From NCBI GenBank assembly GCA_000381605.1, contig KB906754.1, positions 1,571,147-1,635,146 on the forward strand: DNA of 64,000 nucleotides. The letters are read 5' to 3'. This document shows, one piece after another, positions 36,792-48,061 of the stretch. A program made the position numbers and the translations under genes. Under the pieces are notes generated by a model, which saw only the letters and a program-made list of their open reading frames with translations, was not told the DNA's origin and searched no databases. Origin of the DNA: Acidobacteriaceae bacterium KBS 89 (GTDB lineage: Bacteria; Acidobacteriota; Terriglobia; Terriglobales; Acidobacteriaceae). Every line of letters starts with the position of its first letter. The stretch's first letter is position 1.

Positions 36792-39700
36792 CTACTGAAC
36801 AGTCAACGTAAGACTTACGCTTCGCGTCAGTCCACCACTCGTGGCCGAGGCCACCACCGTATAAGTCCCCGCCGGCGTGACCGGAGTCGACGGAGGGTTT
36901 GGATTGGAGCCGGTACCCTGAGGAATTGTTCGCCCGGCACCGCATCCCGTTGCCGCAATCAAACAACCGAGCAGCGCAAAGGCAGCAAGTCCCGACCGTC
37001 GAGTCCTTCGCAGAGCGAGTAACCCTGCTGGCAACAAGGCCGCAAGCCAAAAACTACTTGATCGACTCATCGGCGGCCGCGGTAACAGCGCCGTCGATGA
37101 GACGCCGGTAAGAACAGTGACAGAAATCGTCGTCGTGCTTCCAAGAGGAACGCTCGCAGGCGTCACGTTGCAAGTAGAGTTCACCGGAAATCCTGTGCAG
37201 GTAAAGTTTGCCGTTCCAGGAATGTTTGCAGCAGAAGTTAGCAGCAATGGATAGACGGCGTTCTGACCATTAACAATGGTCAGACTCGTCCCACCATTCG
37301 GGTTAAGTGTGAAATCAACGCCCGTACCGACGAGGGACAGCGTCTGCGGAGAGTTGCCGGCATTGTCAGTGACCGTCAACATACCGGAACGTGGCCCTCC
37401 AACGGTCGGCACAAACGCAACCTGCATGGTGCACGCCGTACCCACGGCGACACTGGCGCCGCAGGTGTTGCTGCCCGGCACGATCACGAAGTCCCCCGCA
37501 ATCACAATGCTTTGCACAAGAAGCGTAACGCCACCATTGTTGGTCAGAGTGACCGTCTGCGGAGCAGCCGTAATACCCACGCCAGTAGCGGGAAAGGTAA
37601 CGGTCGAAAAAGGCGCAAGGGACACGCCTGGCGGAGCAACACCTGTGCCATTCAATGTAACGGTCTGAGTCCGATATTGGTCCGATACAGTCAATTGACC
37701 GCTGATCGCCCCAACATTCTTCGGCTGGAACGCTATGCTGATCGAGCACGAGGAGTGCGGGTTGAGCGAGTTTCCGCAGGCGTTGACTGCAGTAAAGTCT
37801 CCACTGATGATCTGTGCTGCAATCAAGGTTAAGGGTAGATCGCCGGAGTTCGTCAGCACGATCTGCTGAGGTGCACTCGCTGTGGTGATTTGCTGTGCTG
37901 CAAACGTGAGCGCTAGAGGCGAGAGTGTGTCGGTTGCAGGCGACACTCCCGTTCCGCTGAGCGACGCAGTCTGTGTCCCAGCGTCATCAGTGATAGTGAA
38001 TGTCCCGCTACGCGCTCCAGAAGCCGTCGGCGTAAAAGCGATGGCAACCGTGCAACCGACGCTGGGCCCAAGGCTTGAACCGCACGTATTCGCGGTGATC
38101 CTAAAATCCGTACCCATAACAGATGGAGTTTGGAGACCAAAGGCAGTTGTCCCGGTGTTTGAAATCGTAATGTTTTGTGCCTGACTCGTCGCGTTGATCG
38201 TCGTAGAAGGAAATGTGAGAGTAATTGGGTTGAGAACAATGGGGGCCGCAGCACTCCCGGTACCGGAAAGCGTCGCCGTCGCCTGGCCGCCAGACACATT
38301 GCCATAGACGGTCAGGATGCCACTACGGCTCCCGGTAGCAGTGGGGAGAAACCGGACCTGGATCGTGCAAGTCGAATTCACAGCAATAGGAGCAGTCGTA
38401 CACGTGTCGGTCTCGCTAAAGTCTCCTGTCGCCGCAACCATGCTCACGGTAAGAGGAGCACTTCCAGTATTCGTAACTGTAATAGTTTGCGCCGCACTCG
38501 ACGTCGCGATCGCTTGAGTCCCATAGGTGAGCGCAGCGGGGTTCAGACTCATTGCAGCCTGTGCCGCGGTGGAGGCCGTCAGCAATGGGATCTGCCACAC
38601 ACCACGTCCGTAGGTTGCCGCGCGAAGCTCACCGCTCCGACCGTCGCCTGTAGGTATACCTGGCGCCGCAGCCAACTCGACGACAGGCGCATTCGGCAAG
38701 CTCGTGCCATACACACTCCAGCAGTTTGCAGTCGCGCAAGTCGTCACCTGGGTAGCGACATAGACTCCTGTGTCCATCCCAACGTACACCGTATTCGCAT
38801 CATTCGGGTCGACAACCACACTGTTCGCAGGAGCGTTTGGAAGATTGCTGCTGATGTCCAGCCAATGTGCGCCCGCATCGATCGAGCGATAGAGATGAGT
38901 AGCGTTAACGCCGTTGCCTGCAAATCCCATCACCGTGGCATAGATAGTCTTGCCGCTACCATCATGTGGATCCGCCGCTACAGACGAAAGATCGAACCCT
39001 CCTTCGTTGAAGCCAGCGCCTTGGCCATTCGTCACCGGCGACGTTGCAAGATCGTTCCACGATGTTGTACCGCTCGCAGTATTCGCCGTAGTAAGGGAAT
39101 AGAGATGGCCTCCAAAACTACCCCCGCCGTCGAGTGCGCCGGCCATCCCGGCATAGAGAACCTCCGAACCCGCGTTCTGCGCGGCGGCCGCATTGCTGGA
39201 GGGCCCAGCTGCGGCAAGAGAACGGACTACAGGATTTGTACTGGCGCAGGACGCATTCTGTGGCCCGCCGAGAAGCTTGCTGATGGCGTTCTGCGAGGAC
39301 CAGGCTCCTTGGTTATCCGCAGGGCCGCGCCACACCCGGCATGTGCCAATGACCAGGTCTGACGGAAGTGCCGGGTCGAGCAGCCAGGGAGCGTCAACCA
39401 GGGAGTCATCATTCGCGATCTGCGCAGGTCCTATCGTTGCTGCACCAGAAAAGTCCGCCGCAGTACAAGCCGAGCCGCCTGTACATTGGTGGACACTGAC
39501 ACCAGCGCCAGTGGAAATATACCAAAGCAGAGGATTTGTCTGGTCGATTGCCACTGTACCGCCTTCGCCGGTAGAGAGTTGCGACCATGATGTCCCACTG
39601 GAAGCCGTACCAGTAGATGCAGTCCCGCTGGCACCTAAGCCCACCAGCAGCACGCCCGCATCCGTTGGGTGCTGAGCAAAGCTAACCACCTCCGCAAGCG

Positions 39701-41417
39701 ACCCAAGGCCGCCGTTCAGATTTTGAAAGTGAGTCGCGTCATCTGCGGAGCAGGGAGTTGCCTGCTGATTCACTCCATCCAGCGACCGCCAAAGCCCCCC
39801 ATCGTTACCCAGGTAAATAACCGGTTGCGTTGGCGTCGCCAAGGCAGCGATGGCATGTTGTGCAGGCGCGACCTGTGCAGGCGCGGCGCAGCCGTCAACC
39901 GAGTTGGTAGTGTTGCGGAGCAGGCATCCAGCTGCAAGCGAACAGCGGTAGAGATCGAGCGTCCCCACATACAAGATTGTGTCTTGAGTCGGGCCGCTAG
40001 GTCCCGCAGGCACGGCCGCCAACGCAAGATTGTAGTCGGCCTGCGGAATCACAGTGCTGCCACTGCCGATCTCCATCGGAGACGATGACAACTGTTTGCC
40101 GAAGGTAACGGTCGTGTTGGTACAACTTGTCCCCGATAAAACACACGAGTCCTGCCAGAGACCTTGATCGACATTATTTACATCCACTGTCAGAGCGAAG
40201 GTATCACCCGTATTCGCCTGAACAGCGAGCGCACCCCGAAAGATCGGGCAGGAAGCCCTTCCTATTGTCCCTGGAGCGGTCGGGCACGCAGCCGTCGTCA
40301 AGCCCGCTCCGGGCTGATGCGCCAACCGTGTCCAGGTCACGCCATCGACCGACTCGTAGTAGCCGTGGTATCGGATCGCTGCATAAAAACGCTTGCGAAC
40401 CGGGTTCCAGATAACCGCCGTTGCCGCTCTTCCGCCAAGGTCCCCTCCAACCCCCTGCGGTGTCTGGACAATCTGGCTGCCATCCATAATTGTGGACATC
40501 TGCCACGTAACGCCGGCGTCGGTCGAGTAGTAGAGTCCCATAACGCTGTTGGTAAGATCTGGAGCATTGACGAGAACGCCCTCCGCTGCCTCGGAGACAG
40601 CGGCGACCACTGTTCCCTGCGTCACGCTGCTCCACGCAAATCCGGCGAAGCCAAGTCCGTTGAACGAGTGGTTACCGTTCACTCCGTCCAGTGAATTCTG
40701 TATTAGAGTCCAGGTGAGACCCCCATCAGCGGATCGCAACAACCCGCCGCCGTAAAAAGAGTCCGAAGAATCATTGGGGTCGCCGGTACCCGCCAACACC
40801 ACACCCGACTGCACACTGATTGCTCCGATGCTAAGCGATGGAATCGCCGAGGATCCGAAGTTCTCGCTGAAGACGGGCAGCGTATCGGTCAGCGGTGTAA
40901 AGGTCACACTCGCCGCTGGCCCAGCCGCATTGGTCGACTTCCACACTCCTCCACCCGTAGTTCCCAGGTAAACCGTATTACCACTTGCATCAGCTGCCGA
41001 ATCAATTGCAATCGCCGTGATGCGGCCAGTGACATCGCCGTAGGCAATACTCGCGACCCTGCTCGGACCTACAGGTTGCCATGGCGTACTTAGACTGGAT
41101 GCTTGGGGCAAAGCGGCCTGCCGCGCCATCATCGTGGCATGTTGCTGACGAGCCGCATCCATCGCTCGCGCGGCGGAGACATTCCCCGTAAGCGTTCGAC
41201 CACCAAGAAACCGCCACGAGCGAACCGCATGCGACCGAAGCGCATCGACCGGAGTAGCATCGCTCGAGGCAGCCGGCGCTGAAATTAGCTGAGCAAGGGT
41301 GACAACAGGGAAGACTGCCGTAAGGAAAAGGTTCGCCGCAAAAAAGAATCGGCACGCTCCGCGTCGGAGGAGTCGTCGTGTGCGGCGCGCGAATTGAGAA
41401 GATGCAATCAGGCCCAT
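36792..41417 (-). CDS. Giant secreted Asp-box propeller / ASH-domain protein
   Basis: 1541 residues. The N-terminus has a long signal sequence (basic RRTRRLLRRGACR, then FFFAANLFLTAVFPVVTLA). Residues about 95-960 carry repeated Asp-box (BNR-like) motifs such as LRSADGGLTWT, YYSTDAGVTWQ and YRSIDAGAHWLD, expected to form one or more beta-propellers. Four ASH/HYDIN choice-of-anchor-D repeats follow (about 960-1400), each opening LxPxxLTF and containing QTITVTNTGSAPL-like strands. Near the end, FWLAALLPAGLLALRR and LAAFALLGCLIAATGCGAG form a membrane segment, then an Ig-like strand region. The function is unknown; cell-surface binding or glycan contact is plausible. A palindrome lies upstream at 41523. 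Confidence 0.82.
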   Translation of the reverse strand: MGLIASSQFARRTRRLLRRGACRFFFAANLFLTAVFPVVTLAQLISAPAASSDATPVDALRSHAVRSWRFLGGRTLTGNVSAARAMDAARQQHATMMARQAALPQASSLSTPWQPVGPSRVASIAYGDVTGRITAIAIDSAADASGNTVYLGTTGGGVWKSTNAAGPAASVTFTPLTDTLPVFSENFGSSAIPSLSIGAISVQSGVVLAGTGDPNDSSDSFYGGGLLRSADGGLTWTLIQNSLDGVNGNHSFNGLGFAGFAWSSVTQGTVVAAVSEAAEGVLVNAPDLTNSVMGLYYSTDAGVTWQMSTIMDGSQIVQTPQGVGGDLGGRAATAVIWNPVRKRFYAAIRYHGYYESVDGVTWTRLAHQPGAGLTTAACPTAPGTIGRASCPIFRGALAVQANTGDTFALTVDVNNVDQGLWQDSCVLSGTSCTNTTVTFGKQLSSSPMEIGSGSTVIPQADYNLALAAVPAGPSGPTQDTILYVGTLDLYRCSLAAGCLLRNTTNSVDGCAAPAQVAPAQHAIAALATPTQPVIYLGNDGGLWRSLDGVNQQATPCSADDATHFQNLNGGLGSLAEVVSFAQHPTDAGVLLVGLGASGTASTGTASSGTSWSQLSTGEGGTVAIDQTNPLLWYISTGAGVSVHQCTGGSACTAADFSGAATIGPAQIANDDSLVDAPWLLDPALPSDLVIGTCRVWRGPADNQGAWSSQNAISKLLGGPQNASCASTNPVVRSLAAAGPSSNAAAAQNAGSEVLYAGMAGALDGGGSFGGHLYSLTTANTASGTTSWNDLATSPVTNGQGAGFNEGGFDLSSVAADPHDGSGKTIYATVMGFAGNGVNATHLYRSIDAGAHWLDISSNLPNAPANSVVVDPNDANTVYVGMDTGVYVATQVTTCATANCWSVYGTSLPNAPVVELAAAPGIPTGDGRSGELRAATYGRGVWQIPLLTASTAAQAAMSLNPAALTYGTQAIATSSAAQTITVTNTGSAPLTVSMVAATGDFSETDTCTTAPIAVNSTCTIQVRFLPTATGSRSGILTVYGNVSGGQATATLSGTGSAAAPIVLNPITLTFPSTTINATSQAQNITISNTGTTAFGLQTPSVMGTDFRITANTCGSSLGPSVGCTVAIAFTPTASGARSGTFTITDDAGTQTASLSGTGVSPATDTLSPLALTFAAQQITTASAPQQIVLTNSGDLPLTLIAAQIISGDFTAVNACGNSLNPHSSCSISIAFQPKNVGAISGQLTVSDQYRTQTVTLNGTGVAPPGVSLAPFSTVTFPATGVGITAAPQTVTLTNNGGVTLLVQSIVIAGDFVIVPGSNTCGASVAVGTACTMQVAFVPTVGGPRSGMLTVTDNAGNSPQTLSLVGTGVDFTLNPNGGTSLTIVNGQNAVYPLLLTSAANIPGTANFTCTGFPVNSTCNVTPASVPLGSTTTISVTVLTGVSSTALLPRPPMSRSSSFWLAALLPAGLLALRRTRRSGLAAFALLGCLIAATGCGAGRTIPQGTGSNPNPPSTPVTPAGTYTVVASATSGGLTRSVSLTLTVQ

Positions 41418-41745
41418 AGCGTGCGATCCGAACAGCTCAGTCAGCTAATCTTGATGCTGCAAGCTGACATCGGACGAGTCAACGCTAGAGCGGGAGAAGA
41501 ACGACGGATGGTTCCACAACGGGATGAGAAAATTCTCATCGACGTTACTGGAGGATCGTTGGTGTTACTCTGCGGCCATCTCTCAGCGTGTTCAGCGCGG
41601 ACGATCCCGGAAAATCGACCTACCGCGTGGACGTCCTCAATCTACCACCAGCCGCGCTACGCCACAATCGCCCGCTAGTTGTATAGGTAGCTTCTTGGTC
41701 GAAATTTGACCCAAGATTTGCTATCCCTACGATGCTGGCGGGACG
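41418..41745. other. Promoter-region spacer before the giant surface protein
   Basis: 328 bases between the photolyase stop and the ATG of the 1541-residue protein, both on the minus strand. The only clear structure is an 18-bp palindrome at 41523-41540. Small open frames have no support. Confidence 0.4.
41523..41540. promoter_or_regulatory. 18-bp perfect palindrome, operator candidate
   Basis: GATGAGAA (41523-41530) and TTCTCATC (41533-41540) are exact inverted arms around AA. The site lies about 106-123 bases upstream of the giant surface protein start. Its spacing and symmetry fit a dimeric repressor site, but no regulator is known. Confidence 0.35.
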
Positions 41746-43179
41746 CTAAAAGAGAGGCCTCTGCTCCGGCAGAAGTCCCATCTGCTCGATGTATCTGTTC
41801 GAGTCGAACTTCTTGCCCGTTGATCTGCCAGACATATAGCGAATCTTCCCGAAGATTGGCCGCTCTCCCCACGCCCGGTCGAACTTGCCCAGAATCGCCC
41901 ACGCAATCCCCGCGTACCCGTTTGGATCGCGACCATCAAGAAAGTACTTGTCGTTCAGATAGATCGCATACTTCATCGCGGTCGCAACATCGGGAGTCCA
42001 CTCCAGGATCTTCTTCGCCCAGTACATCCGAACGTAGTTATGCATCCATCCATAGCGAACCATCTGGAGTTGACCGGCATTCCACAGGTCATCGTAGGTC
42101 TTTGCACCTTCAAGCTGACGTAACGTGTACAAGTGCTCACGTTCGTCACGGGCATGTTCCCTAATGGTGGCCTTGGCCCAGCTCTCGGCGCACTCCGGCG
42201 AATCGTACTTCTGCGTATAGCGAACGAAGTTAACGGCAAGCTCACGCCAGACAATGAGCTCATTGAAGTAGCTGTCGCGCGCAGCCCGAAGCCTTGGATT
42301 CGCCTTCACCGCCGCATCCACAGCCAACGCGATCGTAACGGGCCCCACATGCCCGAAGTGAAGATATGGCGACATGCACGAGGTGCCGTCCGTCTCCGGA
42401 TGATTGCGCTGCGAATCATAGTCTACGAGTAGCCTTCCCGTGAATACCTTCAGCCTCTCGAGTCCAGCATGTGTGCCCCCCTTCCACGCCTCAACAGGAA
42501 CGACGCTACGATCGACGTCCTTCCAGCCGCGTGTCATGTCCTCATGCACAGAGTCGGCGCGAAATCCCCGCGGCACCTTCCACGCATGTTCGGCGCGGAG
42601 ATTTTCGTAGGGACGCAGATACTCCGGCAGATGACGGAAGAGCCGCGGGCGAATCGTATACGCCCCATACTGCGCCTTCTCCATTAACTTCGAGGGAACG
42701 ACCACATCCGCATCGACCGTCCAGAACGGAATTTTGATTCGAGACGCAAGCTCCTTGCGCCAGCGCTCCGGCTCGCGCATAGGATTTTCGTCCCCAATCA
42801 AAAACGCAGCATGTACATCGGCCAGCAGCTGCTCATGCGACTCGTGCGGAGCTCGACGCAGGACAAATGAGATATTCCGCGCCGCCAGATCGGCTTCGAT
42901 ATCTGGCAAACCCTGATTCAGGAACGCGTAGTGGCGAATATTGGCGTGAGGAAAGTTCGAGATCCCGGCAAAGTACACAACCAACGGCAAACCAAGCAGA
43001 TTAGCAATATTTACCGCGAGGTCGACGGCATGGTTGTCGACGCCTCGTTGTGCACGCTGCATCCAGTAGACGACGCATTTGCCGTTGCGATCAGGCACCC
43101 CGGCACTCCGCACGGTGACACGCGAATCGCCCGACCAGCCAAGAAGCTCTTCGGAAGAGTCAGACTGCGCCCTAGCCAT
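41746..43179 (-). CDS. phr: Class II CPD photolyase
   Basis: 477 residues, cytosolic, repairs cyclobutane pyrimidine dimers with light energy. Class II signatures are present: YWMQRAQRGVDNHA near residue 40, the FAD-binding stretch YFNELIVWRELAVNF, then MHNYVRMYWAKKILEW, and DGRDPNGYAGIAWAILGKFD near the C-terminus. A short N-terminal stretch before RVTVRSAG may be dispensable, and a later start is possible. It lies 92 bases downstream of ctaF, separated by the intrinsic terminator at 43227-43246, so it has its own promoter or depends on readthrough. Confidence 0.93.
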   Translation of the reverse strand: MARAQSDSSEELLGWSGDSRVTVRSAGVPDRNGKCVVYWMQRAQRGVDNHAVDLAVNIANLLGLPLVVYFAGISNFPHANIRHYAFLNQGLPDIEADLAARNISFVLRRAPHESHEQLLADVHAAFLIGDENPMREPERWRKELASRIKIPFWTVDADVVVPSKLMEKAQYGAYTIRPRLFRHLPEYLRPYENLRAEHAWKVPRGFRADSVHEDMTRGWKDVDRSVVPVEAWKGGTHAGLERLKVFTGRLLVDYDSQRNHPETDGTSCMSPYLHFGHVGPVTIALAVDAAVKANPRLRAARDSYFNELIVWRELAVNFVRYTQKYDSPECAESWAKATIREHARDEREHLYTLRQLEGAKTYDDLWNAGQLQMVRYGWMHNYVRMYWAKKILEWTPDVATAMKYAIYLNDKYFLDGRDPNGYAGIAWAILGKFDRAWGERPIFGKIRYMSGRSTGKKFDSNRYIEQMGLLPEQRPLF

Positions 43180-43226
43180 GCCTCAAGTGTACGAGGCACC
43201 TGGAGTGGGCTTTCACGATAGCAAAA

Positions 43227-43246
43227 ATGCGGCCCGCAGGCCGCAT
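43227..43246 (-). terminator. Intrinsic terminator of the act-cta operon
   Basis: ATGCGGCC (43227-43234) pairs perfectly with GGCCGCAT (43239-43246) around a 4-nt loop. On the minus strand it is followed at once by TTTT (TTTTT with the last stem base). It lies 25 bases after the ctaF stop codon. Confidence 0.88.
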
Positions 43247-43270
43247 CCCTATCAAAACGAATGAAACTTC

Positions 43271-43606
43271 TTACCAGAGGCCCCACGCTCGGCTGATGTA
43301 GTCAGTCAGTGTCATTGTAGTCAACACGAGAAACGTAAAGAAGCCAGAGATGACCGTCAGCTTCACCAACTTCGACTGATACTTCACATGCATGAAGAAC
43401 AGAATGACGATGACGGCCTTGAAGCTCGCGATTGCCAGGGCAATAACAGGATTCATGAGGCCAAGATCAATATAGGCTGCTCCGACCGTGACACCGGTCA
43501 TAACCAGCAGCGTAGCGAAAACAATCGAGTACGTGACTGGTGTCACAATGTGATGGTCAGCATGCTCCGGGTTCACTACGTTCGATGGGTCATGATATTC
43601 GGACAT
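43271..43606 (-). CDS. ctaF: Cytochrome c oxidase subunit IV (caa3 type)
   Basis: 111 residues with three membrane helices: FATLLVMTGVTVGAAYI, PVIALAIASFKAVIVILFFMHVKY and SGFFTFLVLTTMTLTDYI. FFMHVKYQ is typical of the small subunit IV of prokaryotic caa3 and bo3 oxidases. A histidine-rich N-terminus precedes the first helix. It assembles with subunits I-III in the inner membrane and helps stability. It is the last gene of the act-cta operon; ctaE ends 41 bases upstream. Confidence 0.9.
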   Translation of the reverse strand: MSEYHDPSNVVNPEHADHHIVTPVTYSIVFATLLVMTGVTVGAAYIDLGLMNPVIALAIASFKAVIVILFFMHVKYQSKLVKLTVISGFFTFLVLTTMTLTDYISRAWGLW

Positions 43607-43647
43607 AATCTTCTCCTTCCAGCCAGCGTCGGTGGCTGCAACCGCGG

Positions 43648-44401
43648 CTAGACGGGGTGTCGGTTAATGAGGTAAAGCAACGGAAACAGGAAGATCCACA
43701 CGATGTCGACGAAGTGCCAATACAGCCCAAAATTTTCAATCGGCGCAACATACCCCGATGAAAACTCCCCGCGATTCGCGCGCCACATCAGCCAGAACAA
43801 AAGAACAATGCCAATGATCATGTGGAAGGCGTGCATTCCTGTCATGGCAAAGTACAGGAAGAAGAACACCTGTGTCTTCTGCGCCATATCGGGTGCAAGA
43901 GGCTTCTCTTTCAACCCGTACGCCTGCGGATTGATAAACTGCGATACGTCAAAGCTAGCGCCCGGAATATGATGCTTCTCCCACTTCTCGTGGTACTCCA
44001 CTGCCTTGATGCCCAAAAAGGCCAATCCGAACACGGTTGTGAGGACCAGAAAGAGAAGCAGCAGGCCCTTTTTCCTGACCTCTGCCGCCCACACACCAAG
44101 TGCCATGAAAAACCCTGAAGCAATCAGGATGGCCGTATTCGCTGCGCCTAACGGAATGCTGAGCTGGTTCGACGACACCACAAATGCCGGGTTATACCAG
44201 TTGCGATACAGCAGGTAGGCAAAGAACAGCCCACCGAAGAACATGATTTCGGTCAGCAGGAAGAGCCACATCCCGAATGTTCCGGCCTCGCGTTGCTGCT
44301 CCTCCGTCTCGAAGTGATGACGGTGCTGCGGAAGCGCGACATGCTGGTGCTCTGCCGCAACCGCAGTCTCATGCGTATGTGGATGCGTTGCTACAGTCAC
44401 G

Positions 44402-44409
<8 letters not shown>
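43648..44409 (-). CDS. ctaE: Cytochrome c oxidase subunit III
   Basis: 253 residues, about five membrane helices, plus a His-rich N-terminus ([19 protein letters not shown]). The family markers are [21 protein letters not shown] near residue 45 and [18 protein letters not shown]; the last helices end with [18 protein letters not shown]. Subunit III stabilises the oxidase and affects proton entry. Its start overlaps the end of ctaD by 8 bases. Confidence 0.96.
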
Positions 44410-46068
<1,659 letters not shown>

Positions 46069-46072
<4 letters not shown>

Positions 46073-47112
46073 GGCTTCACCACCTCTGGCGTCGTCGGCG
46101 CCGCTTGGTTCGACTCGGACGTGGTCAGCGTCTGCTGAACACGATAGTTGCTTTGCATAGATTTGATGTACTCGACCAGATCAATCAGGCCATCTTCGCT
46201 GATCTGTCCTTGGTAGGTCGGCATGATCGGCGCATATCCCGCCGTAAGGTGCTGCGAAGGATTGAGGATCGCATCGCGCAAATAGGCATCGTTAACCAGG
46301 ACCTGCGCGCCGCTCGTAAGCTGCAGCTTCGATCCATACACGCCCGCAAGATTTGGCCCCCTCGCCGCCGCACTGCCGGAGTGGCACGCGTTGCAGCCCA
46401 TGCTCGCAAAGAGTCGCTCCCCGTTTTGCGCCAGCGACATGCCGCTGGTGGACTGCGCTGTCCACTTTTCGTAGTCATCCGGGCTCAGCGCCGTGACCTC
46501 ACCAATCATCACCGAGTGGTTCGTGCCGCAGTACTGCGTGCAGAAGATGTGATACGTCCCCGGAGTCGTCGCGTTGAACCACACCGTCGAATAGCGGCCC
46601 GGAATCACCTCACGCTTCACGCGGAAATCGGGAATCGAGAAGCTGTGAAAGACGTCCTGGGAGATCATCGTCAACTGCACATTGCGCCCGATCGGCACAT
46701 GCAGCGCATTGATCTCGTGTTGCCCACCCGGATGCTCCGCCTTCCACATCCACTGTTTGCCAACGACATAGATGTTCATCGAGTTCGTCGGAGGGTTATA
46801 GATCCGGAAGTAAAGCAGCGCACCCCAGACAAACACGATCAGAAAGAGGGCCAGCGGAATGATAGTCCAGGTCGCCTCGAGCAGAGTAGACCCTTCCACC
46901 TGGATGGCGACCGGATGCTTTTCCTTACGGTAACGAATCGAGAAACCAAAGATGAGGGCGCCTACCAGTGTCAGGCCCACCACTGTGATCAACAGCAGGA
47001 AGAAGTAGAGCGCGTCAGCGTAGGGCGCCATGGTCGACGCCTCGCGCGGAAAGAGCGCGGAAGCGTTGAGCCATTTCACCAAAAATTGCCACAGGACTGG
47101 ACTGATATGCAT
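46069..47112 (-). CDS. ctaC: Cytochrome c oxidase subunit II with fused cytochrome c
   Basis: 347 residues. Two N-terminal membrane helices (FFLLLITVVGLTLVGALIFG; IIPLALFLIVFVWGALLYF) anchor a periplasmic cupredoxin. CuA ligands are visible in CTQYCGTNHSVM. A C-terminal class I cytochrome c domain carries CNACHS (C-x-x-C-H) and MPTYQGQ with the likely axial methionine, so this is a caa3-type oxidase that receives electrons directly through its own haem. In partnership with alternative complex III this suggests direct transfer in a supercomplex. AAAGGG lies 5 nt before the ATG. Confidence 0.96.
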
Positions 47113-47121
47113 CGTTACCCT

Positions 47122-48021
47122 TTATCCGTTCTCTTTCTTCGTCAGGTCGTGTTCGCGCGCAAGGTTGACGTCTCTCCGAAACATCAGAAACATGAATCCG
47201 CCCAGCCCCGCAACCGTAATCATCCCGCCAACCTGCACGACACGGGCAATGATGAGCGAGTGCTTATTCGTCTGCGGATCGTAGTGGTAGCAATAGGTCA
47301 GGATATTCGCGACCGGCGAGCCGATCTTGTTGCCGGAGGCGTCAATCAACCCCAGCAGCATGTCCTTCGGCGAGTACTCAACTCCAAGGTAGTACTGTGC
47401 AAGCTTGCCCTCAGGCGTCACGATTTCGAGCGAGCTCGCATGGGCAAACTGCGACAACTTGCCGTCAGGCCCCGGGACCTTGACGTAACCGAATCCAACC
47501 GCATTCGTCACCGCATCAATCGCGGGTCGCTGTCCTGTCAGGAAATACCATCCGCCCTCAGTTCCCGGCCGTCCGTAGCGCTTCACATATAAGGCCTTCG
47601 ACTTCGCGGCCTGCGCAGGAGTATCGCTGGGATCGATGCTGATGATCACAACATTAAAGTCCTTACCCGGCGTAAGCTTCACCATCTGAAGCGAGCTGGT
47701 TATTCCGTCCAGCTCCTCAGAGCAGAGTAGCGGGCAGGTGTAGTAAACGAGCGAAAGTAGTGCAGGGTGCTTTCCGAAGTAGTCTCCCAGCTTGACCGGC
47801 TTGCCGGTCTGATCCACAAAGTCCGCATCCAGAGGCAGTTGCTGATTCAAGTGCTGCGCCACGCCGACCTTCTGCAATACCTGCGGCAGTTGATCACCCG
47901 TATTTTCGCCGCTCTGCTTATCGCCGTAGCTGGAGACCTGCGCGAACATAGGAGCGCTCAGCAGCGCGCAGCAAAGAATCGCTGCCTGCCATCCGCCTCG
48001 TATTGGCCGCCTGTCTTTCAT
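47122..48021 (-). CDS. SCO1/SenC family copper chaperone
   Basis: 299 residues with an N-terminal signal segment (QAAILCCALLSAPMFAQ) and a C-terminal membrane helix (VVQVGGMITVAGLGGFMFLMF). The thioredoxin-like domain has the copper-binding CPLLC (C-x-x-x-C) and a histidine later in ASSLEIVTPEG context. SCO proteins deliver copper to the CuA site of subunit II, and this one lies directly upstream of ctaC. The C-terminal membrane anchor is a variation on the usual N-terminal anchor. Sits inside the act-cta operon. Confidence 0.9.
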   Translation of the reverse strand: MKDRRPIRGGWQAAILCCALLSAPMFAQVSSYGDKQSGENTGDQLPQVLQKVGVAQHLNQQLPLDADFVDQTGKPVKLGDYFGKHPALLSLVYYTCPLLCSEELDGITSSLQMVKLTPGKDFNVVIISIDPSDTPAQAAKSKALYVKRYGRPGTEGGWYFLTGQRPAIDAVTNAVGFGYVKVPGPDGKLSQFAHASSLEIVTPEGKLAQYYLGVEYSPKDMLLGLIDASGNKIGSPVANILTYCYHYDPQTNKHSLIIARVVQVGGMITVAGLGGFMFLMFRRDVNLAREHDLTKKENG

Positions 48022-48061
48022 ACCGTCTCTTCTTTATCTTAAATCTTGTTCGTCTGATCCG

